Shown in pieces: positions 9,165-15,875 of a stretch of DNA of 64,000 nucleotides. Every line of letters starts with the position of its first letter. Positions within the stretch are counted from its first letter, which is position 1. The notes under the pieces are model-generated. The model was given only the letters and a program-made list of their open reading frames with translations, ran no database searches and was not told the origin of the DNA. Origin of the DNA: JAWKVD01 sp041398225 (GTDB lineage Bacteria > Pseudomonadota > Alphaproteobacteria > Caulobacterales > Hyphomonadaceae); NCBI GenBank assembly GCA_041398225.1, contig JAWKVD010000011.1:51664-115663 (forward strand). Direction: 5' to 3'. The position numbers and the translations under genes are program-made.

Positions 9165-10382
9165 ATGCGTCTATCGAGCCAAGCTTTCGAGCCTTTGGAC
9201 CCGCCGCCCATGTCCGCAGACCGCCGCCTGAAGGGCGCAACCATCCTGCAGGTGATCCCCGATCTCGCCGCCGGCGGCGCCGAACGGACGACCATCGAGG
9301 TGAGCGAGGCGCTCAGCGAGGCCGGCGCCCGGGCGCTGGTGGCGAGCGCCGGCGGGCGGCTCGAATCGCAACTCGCCGCCGCCGGGGGCGAGCTGATCCG
9401 GATGCCCAACGCCGGGTCCAAGAACCCGATCGACCTGGCGCTCAACACGCGGCGACTGGTGAAGATCATCAAGGAGCGGAAGGTCGATATCGTGCACGCC
9501 CGCTCGCGCGCGCCGGCCTGGAGCGCCCTCGCCGCCGCACGGTCGGCCGGAGTTCGGTTCGTGACCACCTATCACGGCATCTATAGCGGCCGCAGCGCGC
9601 CGAAGCGGCTCTACAACTCGGTGATGGCGCGGGGCGACGCGGTGATCGCCAATTCCGACTACACGGCCGACCTGATCCGGACGCAGTATCCTGACGCGAC
9701 CTCGCGCATCGTCACCATTCCGCGCGGGGTCGATCTCAACAAGTTTCGCCCCGACGCCGTCAGCGAAATGCGCACCGCCGCGATGGCGCGGGCGTGGCAT
9801 ATCGAGGAAAAGCGCCCGCTGGTGATCCTGCTGCCGGCCCGGCTGACGGCGTGGAAGGGGCAGCGCGAGGCCGTTCTGGCCTGCGGACAACTGCTCAAGC
9901 GCGGTCTGAGCGGCTGGAAACTGATCCTCGCCGGCGATGCGCAGGGGCGCGAAGACTATGTGAAGGCGCTGCGGGAACTGATTGCAGATCAGGGTCTGGC
10001 AGATCACGCCGAAATCGTGGGACATTGCGACGACATGCCCGCAGCGCTCGCCCTTTCGGATATCGTGGTCGTGCCGTCGGTGCGTCCGGAAGCGTTCGGT
10101 CGCAGCGCGGCCGAGGCCGGGGCGATGGCCGTGCCGGTGGTGGGCTCGCGCCTTGGCGCGCAACAGGAGGTGATCGTCGAGGGCGAAACCGGTCTTCTCG
10201 CGGCGCCCGGACAGGTCGGACCGCTGGCCGACGCCATCGCCGACCTGATCGGCCGGGGCGATGTCGGCCGCCGGGCGATGGGCGCAGCGGCGCAGCAGCG
10301 CGTGCGCGATCTCTACTCGACCCGCGCGTTGCAAACCGCCACGCTTGCCGTCTATGAGAGACTGTTGGTCAAGGCAGAATGA
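9165..10382 (+). CDS. Glycosyltransferase family 4 protein
   Basis: 405 residues. ATG 9165 sits behind TAGGAAA; a second in-frame ATG at 9210 is possible. The N-terminal half begins LQVIPDLAAGGAERTTIEV, the acceptor-domain pattern of GT4 enzymes that act on lipopolysaccharide or polysaccharide. The donor domain has LLPARLTAWKGQ, a glycine-rich nucleotide loop, and the E-x7-E signature EAFGRSAAE followed by GAMAVPVVG. It would move a sugar from an NDP-sugar to an envelope acceptor at the inner face of the membrane. Its stop overlaps the start of the GT9 gene (ATGA), so the two are coupled. Confidence 0.9.
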   Translation: MRLSSQAFEPLDPPPMSADRRLKGATILQVIPDLAAGGAERTTIEVSEALSEAGARALVASAGGRLESQLAAAGGELIRMPNAGSKNPIDLALNTRRLVKIIKERKVDIVHARSRAPAWSALAAARSAGVRFVTTYHGIYSGRSAPKRLYNSVMARGDAVIANSDYTADLIRTQYPDATSRIVTIPRGVDLNKFRPDAVSEMRTAAMARAWHIEEKRPLVILLPARLTAWKGQREAVLACGQLLKRGLSGWKLILAGDAQGREDYVKALRELIADQGLADHAEIVGHCDDMPAALALSDIVVVPSVRPEAFGRSAAEAGAMAVPVVGSRLGAQQEVIVEGETGLLAAPGQVGPLADAIADLIGRGDVGRRAMGAAAQQRVRDLYSTRALQTATLAVYERLLVKAE

Positions 10383-11623
10383 CGGTCGATCCGCACTTCA
10401 CTCCGCCTCCGAACCCGGGGGATACGCTCAAGCGCGTGCTGGTCATCAAGCTCGGCGCGCTGGGCGATTTCATTCAGGCGCTGGCCGCGATGAAGGTCGT
10501 GCGCGCGACGCATCCCTCCGCGCGGATCACCCTTTTGACCACGCCGCCGCTGGAGGCGTTCGCCAAGGCCTGCCCCTATTTCGACGTGGTCGAAGCTGAC
10601 GGGCGCCCGCGCGACCTGAAGGGCAAGGCCGACCTGATCCGGCGCCTGCGCAGCGCAAGCTACGACATGGTCTACGACTTCCAGAACAACAACCGCACCG
10701 CGCAATACTTCGCCGGACTGTCGGGCAAGAAGCCGTTGTGGTCGGGCGCGGCCCAGGGCGCCTCGCACATGCACCGCAATCCGAACCGGGCGGCGATGCA
10801 CAATTTCGACCGGCTGACCGAACAGCTTCTGCATGCGGGGCTGAAACCGAAGCCGCCGGGCGATCCGTCGGGCTGGATCATCGGCGAAGACCTGTCGCCG
10901 GACCTGAGATGGATCCGGCCGGCGTTCCGCGATCCGCCGCGCCTGCAGCCGGAGTTCTTCGGGCTGTACGGCCCCTACGCCCTGCTGATCCCCGGATCGT
11001 CTCCGGAGCATCCCGAGAAACGCTGGAGCGCCGATCGTTTCATCGCGCTGGCGAAATGGTTCGCCGAGGGCGGCGTCACGCCGGCCGTGATCGGCGGCAA
11101 GGCCGAGGGCGAGATCGGCAACCAGATGGTCCGCGCCGAACCGAGGGTGAAGAACCTGGTCGGCCGGACCGACCTGTTCCAGCTCGCGACGCTGGCCGAA
11201 CGGGCGCTGGTCGCGGTCGGCGGCGACACCGGCCCCATGCACATGGCCGCCGCCGCCAAGGCGCCCTGCGTGTGCCTGTTCGCCCAGGACTGGACGGTCT
11301 CCATGGAGCTGGAGCTGGGCAATGTGTGGAACCCGGAGACCCGGCTGGGACGCGCCGCGCCCAAGGGCGGACCGGTGGCGGTGCTCTATTCGCCGGCGCT
11401 CGACCGGATCACCGTTCCGGACGTGCAGCGGGCCTGCCTGATGATGGCGGAGCTGCCGGACACGCTGAAAGTGACCGAACCGGCGAAACCGGCCGTAGAG
11501 GCCGACGCCGCAGCCGATGTTGGGGCGACCGCCGATGGAGCGGGCGAGCCGGCGAATGCGGGGGATGGGACTTCCACCGACGCGAGCATGTCGGAGTCCA
11601 CGCTCACCGGCCGGGATTCTTGA
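10379..11623 (+). CDS. Glycosyltransferase family 9 (heptosyltransferase-like)
   Basis: 414 residues. The GT9 pattern is clear: an N-terminal VLVIKLGALGDFIQALAAM, MVYDFQNNNRT at the end of the first Rossmann domain, IPGSSPEHPEKRW opening the second, and GGDTGPMHMAAA as the donor-binding motif. Family members add heptose or related sugars to lipopolysaccharide core. The last 45 or so residues (EPAKPAVEADAAADVG onward) are low-complexity, rich in A, D, G and T, and beyond the normal fold. It is coupled by ATGA to the GT4 gene, suggesting consecutive steps on one glycan. A good promoter for infC overlaps its stop codon. Confidence 0.9.
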   Translation: MTVDPHFTPPPNPGDTLKRVLVIKLGALGDFIQALAAMKVVRATHPSARITLLTTPPLEAFAKACPYFDVVEADGRPRDLKGKADLIRRLRSASYDMVYDFQNNNRTAQYFAGLSGKKPLWSGAAQGASHMHRNPNRAAMHNFDRLTEQLLHAGLKPKPPGDPSGWIIGEDLSPDLRWIRPAFRDPPRLQPEFFGLYGPYALLIPGSSPEHPEKRWSADRFIALAKWFAEGGVTPAVIGGKAEGEIGNQMVRAEPRVKNLVGRTDLFQLATLAERALVAVGGDTGPMHMAAAAKAPCVCLFAQDWTVSMELELGNVWNPETRLGRAAPKGGPVAVLYSPALDRITVPDVQRACLMMAELPDTLKVTEPAKPAVEADAAADVGATADGAGEPANAGDGTSTDASMSESTLTGRDS

Positions 11624-11648
11624 ACATTTCATCGCGGAAGGGCATATT
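11620..11648 (+). promoter_or_regulatory. Candidate sigma-70 promoter for infC
   Basis: TTGAAC at 11620-11625 and CATATT at 11643-11648 are separated by 17 bases, four of six matches to each consensus box. The -35 box overlaps the stop codon of the GT9 gene. The predicted transcript would start near 11655, giving a leader of about 30 bases to the infC start at 11684. Confidence 0.5.
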
Positions 11649-11683
11649 CCCGCCCGAACCTGCAACTGCCATGGAGAACAGCC

Positions 11684-12223
11684 ATAGCCCGCCGTCCTAT
11701 TGCGGCCCCGCCGCCCAAGAAAACCGGACCCCGCGTCAACGAGGAGATTGAGGCACCGCGAGTCCTTCTGATCGACGAGAACGGCGAGAAGCAGGGAGAA
11801 ATGCCCATCGAGGCCGCGCTCGACGCCGCCCGTGAGGTTGGTCTCGACCTGGTTGAAGTGGCTCCGGACGGCGAACCGCCGGTCGTGAAGATTTCCGACT
11901 ACGGCAAGCAGCGCTTCCAGGAACAGAAGAAAAAGGCCGAGGCCCGCAAGAAGCAGAAGTCCGCCGATCTCAAGGAGATCAAGATGCGGCCCAACATCGA
12001 CAAGCACGACTATGAAGTGAAGTCGAAGGCGATCCGGCGGTTCTTCGAAGAGGGCGACAAGGTGAAGATCACCATGCGCTTCCGCGGCCGCGAGATGGCC
12101 CACCAGCACCTCGGCCTGGAGCTTCTGGAGCGGGTGCGCGTCGAGTTCGACAAGGAAGCCAAGGTCGAACAGGAGCCGAAGCTCGAAGGCCGTCAGATGG
12201 TCATGGTGATGGCGCCGCGCTAG
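11684..12223 (+). CDS. infC: Translation initiation factor IF-3, non-canonical ATA start
   Basis: 179 residues if translation begins at ATA 11684. IF-3 binds the 30S subunit, keeps it free of 50S and checks the start codon and initiator tRNA. The N-domain (RVNEEIEAPRVLLIDENGEK), the linker and the C-domain (IKMRPNIDKHDYEVKSKAI, MRFRGREMAHQHLG) are all present. The first in-frame ATG (11801) would remove 39 residues of conserved N-domain. The upstream frame has no ATG, GTG or TTG in the right place, while ATA 11684 lies seven bases after GGAG (11673-11676) and opens the familiar ARRPIAAPPPK N-terminus. Poor start codons at infC are known to permit self-repression by IF-3. Confidence 0.93.
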   Translation: MARRPIAAPPPKKTGPRVNEEIEAPRVLLIDENGEKQGEMPIEAALDAAREVGLDLVEVAPDGEPPVVKISDYGKQRFQEQKKKAEARKKQKSADLKEIKMRPNIDKHDYEVKSKAIRRFFEEGDKVKITMRFRGREMAHQHLGLELLERVRVEFDKEAKVEQEPKLEGRQMVMVMAPR

Positions 12224-12359
12224 GCGGGCGATGCTGGCGGCGCCTTTGGGGGCCGCCACAAAACCTTGTCTCGACAGACCGGCCGGAACCAAGTTCCTGT
12301 TCAAACGCTGGGTATCCGCCGCACGCCGGAGGGCTATCCGGCGCGCCGGGAGATGTGCC

Positions 12360-12773
12360 ATGCGGTCTGACAGATTTGGCTATCTGTGCGCCTATGTGGC
12401 CCTTTCGCTGGGACTGGCGACCGCCGCGTGCACGCCGAAGACGCCCGACGCGGTTCAATCGGACGCGGTTCAGGCTGACGCCGTTCAACCGGTTGCGGGC
12501 GCTGAATCGTCGACGGAAGCCGCCGCGCCGGAACCGCCCATCACCGATGCGGACGGCGCAGGTGCAGACGCCGATGCGGGTGAGGATACTTGCGGCAGGC
12601 AGGCCCATGCCGGTCTGGTCGGACGTCCGTTCGACGCGGCCGAGGCGCCCGCGCCCAGCGCGACCGTTCGCTATATCCGTCCCGGCACGCAGGTGACGAT
12701 GGATTACCGGATCGACCGCCTGAATATCGAGATCGACGAAAACGGCATGGTGGCCGCGCTTCGCTGCGGCTAG
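12360..12773 (+). CDS. Lipoprotein with I78-type peptidase-inhibitor domain
   Basis: 137 residues from ATG 12360, behind GGGAGA. A signal peptide with lipobox ATAAC (about residues 16-24) is followed by a disordered A/E/D-rich linker with three 15-bp repeats. The C-terminal 60 residues form an I78-family domain: CGRQAHAGLVGRPF, then IRPGTQVTMDYRIDRLNI, then DENGMVAALRCG, with the two end cysteines placed to pair. I78 proteins inhibit serine proteases in fungi; bacterial lipoprotein versions are uncharacterised but are assumed to be periplasmic. Probably tethered to a membrane and facing the periplasm. It sits alone between infC and a membrane protein gene. Confidence 0.87.
   Translation: MRSDRFGYLCAYVALSLGLATAACTPKTPDAVQSDAVQADAVQPVAGAESSTEAAAPEPPITDADGAGADADAGEDTCGRQAHAGLVGRPFDAAEAPAPSATVRYIRPGTQVTMDYRIDRLNIEIDENGMVAALRCG
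12447..12491 (+). repeat. Three 15-bp tandem repeats in the I78 lipoprotein linker
   Basis: Units 12447-12461, 12462-12476 and 12477-12491 all begin GACGC(G/C)GTTCA and encode DAVQS, DAVQA and DAVQP. The period is in frame, as in the mtgA repeat. Confidence 0.85.
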
Positions 12774-12825
12774 ACTGCCGGCGCGCGACCTCGGGGCGAC
12801 CTGCTCCTGAAGCGGGGTGATCCAC

Positions 12826-13380
12826 GTGAACCAGACCGTCGGCTATTACATCGCCCTGCCCATCATTCTCATGGTTCTGGCGCTGCGGATCTGGCGCGGA
12901 TCGCGGGTGCGGCGGCTGCGGATCGAGCGGCTGTGGATCATTCCGCTGATCTTTCTCGGGATTATCGGGCTTGCGCTCAGCGCCCTGCCCCCGCCGAGCA
13001 GCGCGACCGGCTATGCGGTCATCGTCGCCTCGCTGGCGGCCGGGGCCGCGGCGGGCTGGGTGCGCGGCCGGATGGTGCGGGTGAGGATCAATGTCGAAAC
13101 CCATGAGCTGGAGAGCCAGAACTCGCCCCTGGGCATGATCGTGTTCCTGGGCCTGCTGGCGGCGCGGATGGGGCTGCGTTACCTGATCGGCAGCCATGAG
13201 GCCGAGTGGCATGTGCCGGCGGCGGCGGTGACGGACGGTTTCCTGCTGTTCTATGGCGGCATGATCGTCGGCATGCGCGTGGAGATCTGGCTGCGGGCCC
13301 GCAAGCTGCTGGCCGAGGCCGTGGCGGCCCGGCGCGCCGGACAGGCCGTGCCGGACGAGATTTCGCAGGATCATGCCTGA
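12826..13380 (+). CDS. Multi-pass membrane protein, CcdC/DUF1453-like
   Basis: 184 residues from GTG 12826, with GGGGTG a suitable distance upstream; a GTG three codons earlier (12817) is possible. Hydrophobic segments lie at about residues 6-22 (YYIALPIILMVLALRIW), 38-54, 62-80, 103-120 and 137-155, so five passes are likely. Short basic loops (GRMVRVRI, RARKLLAEAVAARR) face the cytoplasm. The arrangement resembles the CcdC / DUF1453 group of unknown function, but the match is by eye. It ends about 200 bases before rpmI and lies upstream of the rpmI promoter, so it is likely a separate unit. Confidence 0.7.
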   Translation: MNQTVGYYIALPIILMVLALRIWRGSRVRRLRIERLWIIPLIFLGIIGLALSALPPPSSATGYAVIVASLAAGAAAGWVRGRMVRVRINVETHELESQNSPLGMIVFLGLLAARMGLRYLIGSHEAEWHVPAAAVTDGFLLFYGGMIVGMRVEIWLRARKLLAEAVAARRAGQAVPDEISQDHA

Positions 13381-13440
13381 ACCGGCCGGTTAACCAGGTT
13401 CGCGGCGTCGCCGTTCACTGGTCTGACACGTTCACCGGTC

Positions 13441-13468
13441 TTGCCTTTTCGGGCGTCCTGCGTATACA
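13441..13468 (+). promoter_or_regulatory. Candidate promoter of the rpmI-rplT(-pheST) unit
   Basis: TTGCCT at 13441-13446 and TATACA at 13463-13468 are separated by 16 bases, giving a recognisable sigma-70-like promoter about 120 bases before rpmI. I see no leader peptide or obvious L20 autoregulatory pseudoknot between it and the gene. Confidence 0.5.
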
Positions 13469-13586
13469 CACCCCCCTTCACCAAGCCGGATGGGGCCAAA
13501 GGCATGCCTCCCCGGCCAATTTTCAGGCGTCGCGGGGTCCGCTCTCAGGAGATGACCCGTCGGACTGTCGCCGCAGGAGACATGAA

Positions 13587-13793
13587 ATGCCGAAGATGAA
13601 GACCACCAAGGCCGCCGCCAAGCGGTTCCGGTTCACCGCGACCGGCAAGCTCAAGCACGGCGTCGCCGGCAAGCGTCACCGCCTGATCAGCCACAACGGG
13701 AAGTACATCCGCCAGCAGCGGGGCACGGAAGTCATGTCCGAGTCCGATGCTCCCCGCGTCATCAAGAAGTACCTGCCCTACGGCCGCGACTAG
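13587..13793 (+). CDS. rpmI: 50S ribosomal protein L35
   Basis: 68 residues, full length for L35. It starts MPKMKTTKAAAKRFRFTATG and keeps the basic KRHRLISHNGKYIRQQRG block and the KKYLPYGRD end. GCAGGAGA lies upstream of ATG 13587. L35 is a small protein of the large ribosomal subunit. The gene precedes rplT by 42 bases, the usual order infC-rpmI-rplT being kept but with two unrelated genes inserted between infC and rpmI here. Confidence 0.97.
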   Translation: MPKMKTTKAAAKRFRFTATGKLKHGVAGKRHRLISHNGKYIRQQRGTEVMSESDAPRVIKKYLPYGRD

Positions 13794-13835
13794 GCCGTCC
13801 GCAGCTTCCCCAAGATCAGATAACGGAGACCACCC

Positions 13836-14198
13836 ATGCCCCGCGCCCGCGGCCGAGTTCCGGCCCACGCCCGTCACCGCAAGGTCATCAAAGCCGCCAA
13901 AGGCTTTTACGGCCGCCGCAAGAACACCTTCCGCACCGCCCAGGCCGCGGTCGTCAAGTCGTCGCAGAACGCCTATATCGGCCGCAAGCTGAAGAAGCGG
14001 AATTTCCGCTCGCTCTGGATTCAGCGCATCAACGCCGCCGTGCGCCTGAACGACGAGAACATGACCTATTCGCGCTTCATCGACGGCCTGACCAAGGCCG
14101 GCATCGCGGTGGACCGCAAGGTGATGGCCGATCTCGCCGTGCAGGAACCCGCCGCGTTTACCGCCCTGGTGGAGAAGGCCCGGGCGGCGCTGGCGTAA
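13836..14198 (+). CDS. rplT: 50S ribosomal protein L20
   Basis: 120 residues, normal length. Conserved features: RGRVPAHARHRKVIKAAKGF, YGRRKNTFRTAQ, the RKLKKRNFRSLWIQRINAA RNA-binding helix and YSRFIDGLTKAGI. L20 binds 23S rRNA and is needed early in 50S assembly. It follows rpmI and precedes pheS by about 100 bases, so all may be read from the promoter upstream of rpmI. Confidence 0.97.
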   Translation: MPRARGRVPAHARHRKVIKAAKGFYGRRKNTFRTAQAAVVKSSQNAYIGRKLKKRNFRSLWIQRINAAVRLNDENMTYSRFIDGLTKAGIAVDRKVMADLAVQEPAAFTALVEKARAALA

Positions 14199-14298
14199 GC
14201 TAAACGTCGAAGCTTTACACCGGAGCTTATCTCCGCCACTTCCGACCGCACGCGCGGGGCGGATGAGGGCCCCGTGCATCCTCAGAGGCACGAGGCCC

Positions 14299-15396
14299 AT
14301 GGCTGTTCTGGACGATCTTCCCAAGCTTGACGCGGACATCACCGCCGCCATCGCCGCAGCGGCGGACGAGGCGGCGCTGGAGGCGATCCGCGTCGGCGAG
14401 CTGGGCAAGAAGGGCCGCGTCTCCGGCCTGATGCGCGAGCTGGGCAAGATGTCGCCCGAGGATCGCCAGGTCGCCGGCCCGGCGCTCAACGGCCTCAAGG
14501 ACAAGCTCAACGCCGCCATCGCCGCACGCAAGGCGGAGCTGGAGCTGGCCGCGCTCAACAAGCGGCTTGAAACCGAGCGCGAGGACATGACGCTTCCGCC
14601 CCGGCCGGAGCCCGTCGGCGCGCTGCATCCGGTCATGCAGGTGTTCGAGGAGCTGGCCGCGATTTTCGCCGACATGGGTTTCGCGGTCGCCGAAGGCCCG
14701 GACATCGAGGACGACTTCCACAACTTCACGGCGCTGAACTTTCCGCCCGGCCACCCGGCGCGCGAGATGCACGACACCTTCTTCCTGAAGCCGGACGCCG
14801 CCCAAGGACAGAATGGAGGCGCCCGCAAGGTGCTGCGCACCCACACCAGCCCGGTGCAGATCCGCACCATGATGAGCCAGAAGCCGCCCATCCGCGTCAT
14901 CATTCCCGGCCGCGTCTACCGCAAGGACTGGGACGCCACGCACACGCCGATGTTCCACCAGATCGAGGGTCTGGTGATCGACAAGACCACCCATATGGGC
15001 CACCTGAAGACGTGCCTCACCGAAGCCTTCTCGCGCTTCTTCGAAGTGCCGACGGCGCAGTCGCGCCTGCGCCCGCACTACTTCCCGTTCACCGAGCCGT
15101 CGGCCGAGATGGACATGCGCTGCGACCGCTCGGGCGGCACGATCAAGGTGGGCGAAGGCGAGGACTGGCTGGAGATTCTGGGCTGCGGGATGGTGCATCC
15201 CAACGTGCTGAAGAATTGCGGCCTCGACCCGGACGAATATCAGGGCTTCGCCTTCGGCCTCGGCGTCGACCGTCTCGCCATGCTGAAATACGGCATGCCC
15301 GACCTGCGCCCCTATTTCGAGGCGGACGTCGAGTGGATCAAACACTATGGCTTCAAGCCGTGGCTGCTGCCGACGGTGACCGGGGGGCTGTCGTGA
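14299..15396 (+). CDS. pheS: Phenylalanine--tRNA ligase alpha subunit
   Basis: 365 residues from ATG 14299. The coiled-coil N-terminal arm (about residues 1-90) is followed by the class II catalytic core: motif 2 in the RTHTSPVQIRTM region, PGRVYRKDWDATHTPMFHQ, PYFPFTEPSAEMD, and motif 3 GFAFGLGVDRLAMLKYG. PheS makes the phenylalanyl-adenylate and charges tRNA-Phe as part of an alpha2-beta2 enzyme. The stop overlaps by four bases (GTGA) with an ABA4-like membrane gene that separates it from pheT. Confidence 0.97.
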   Translation: MAVLDDLPKLDADITAAIAAAADEAALEAIRVGELGKKGRVSGLMRELGKMSPEDRQVAGPALNGLKDKLNAAIAARKAELELAALNKRLETEREDMTLPPRPEPVGALHPVMQVFEELAAIFADMGFAVAEGPDIEDDFHNFTALNFPPGHPAREMHDTFFLKPDAAQGQNGGARKVLRTHTSPVQIRTMMSQKPPIRVIIPGRVYRKDWDATHTPMFHQIEGLVIDKTTHMGHLKTCLTEAFSRFFEVPTAQSRLRPHYFPFTEPSAEMDMRCDRSGGTIKVGEGEDWLEILGCGMVHPNVLKNCGLDPDEYQGFAFGLGVDRLAMLKYGMPDLRPYFEADVEWIKHYGFKPWLLPTVTGGLS

Positions 15397-15869
15397 GTTT
15401 CGAGACGGCCTATCTCGCGCTCAACGCTCTTGTCGCACCGGCATGGGCGTTGCTGATCCTGCTGCCGCGCGCGGGTGTTACGAGAGCCGTGGTTCACTCG
15501 GGACCTTATCCGCTGGTCTATGGCGCGATCTATTGCGTGAGCCTTGGCGCGGCGCTGTTCTTCGGCCAGTCCGATCCGCAAGCCGGGATGGGATCGCTGG
15601 CCGGCGTGATGGCGCTGTTCAGCCATCCCAACGGCGTGATCACGGGGTGGACGCACTTTTTGGCGTTCGACCTTTTTGTCGGCGCGTGGATCGGACGCGA
15701 CGCGCAGCGACGCGGCGTGCCGCATCTGGCTGTCATTCCGTGCCTTCTGTTCGCCTTCGTGTTCGGCCCGGTCGGCCTGCTGCTCTATCTGCTGCTCCGC
15801 ATGGCGCTGAAGAAGGGCGGCCTCGATCTATTCGAAACTCAAATCCCTTCCGCTTCGAACGCTTCGTAG
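15393..15869 (+). CDS. ABA4-like (DUF4281) membrane protein between pheS and pheT
   Basis: 158 residues from GTG 15393, overlapping the pheS stop as GTGA. Four membrane segments are visible: about 5-24 (LALNALVAPAWALLILLP), 40-58, 76-98 and 111-134. The motif SHPNGVITGWTHFLAFDLFVGAWIGRD is the hallmark of the ABA4-like family, named after a plant protein needed for neoxanthin formation; bacterial members have no proven role. Its position, coupled to pheS and six bases before pheT, forces co-expression with an aminoacyl-tRNA synthetase, which is not explained by any known function. Family call fairly secure, function unknown. Confidence 0.85.
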   Translation: MSFETAYLALNALVAPAWALLILLPRAGVTRAVVHSGPYPLVYGAIYCVSLGAALFFGQSDPQAGMGSLAGVMALFSHPNGVITGWTHFLAFDLFVGAWIGRDAQRRGVPHLAVIPCLLFAFVFGPVGLLLYLLLRMALKKGGLDLFETQIPSASNAS

Positions 15870-15875
15870 GTTCCG

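Noticed and set aside
9107..9568. N-terminal extension of the alpha/beta hydrolase frame
   Set aside because: It runs antisense to the GT4 gene and carries no hydrolase motif, and ATG 9106 has a strong ribosome-binding site.
11801..12223. infC starting at the first ATG
   Set aside because: It would delete the conserved N-domain strand and helix of IF-3 (RVNEEIEAPRVLLIDENG).
12228..12270. Terminator after infC (TGGCGGC / GCCGCCA hairpin)
   Set aside because: No T tract and a mismatch in the inner stem; not strong enough to call.
10352..12361. 669-codon minus-strand open frame across the GT9 and infC genes
   Set aside because: Shadow of two well-supported plus-strand genes; composition typical of antisense frames.
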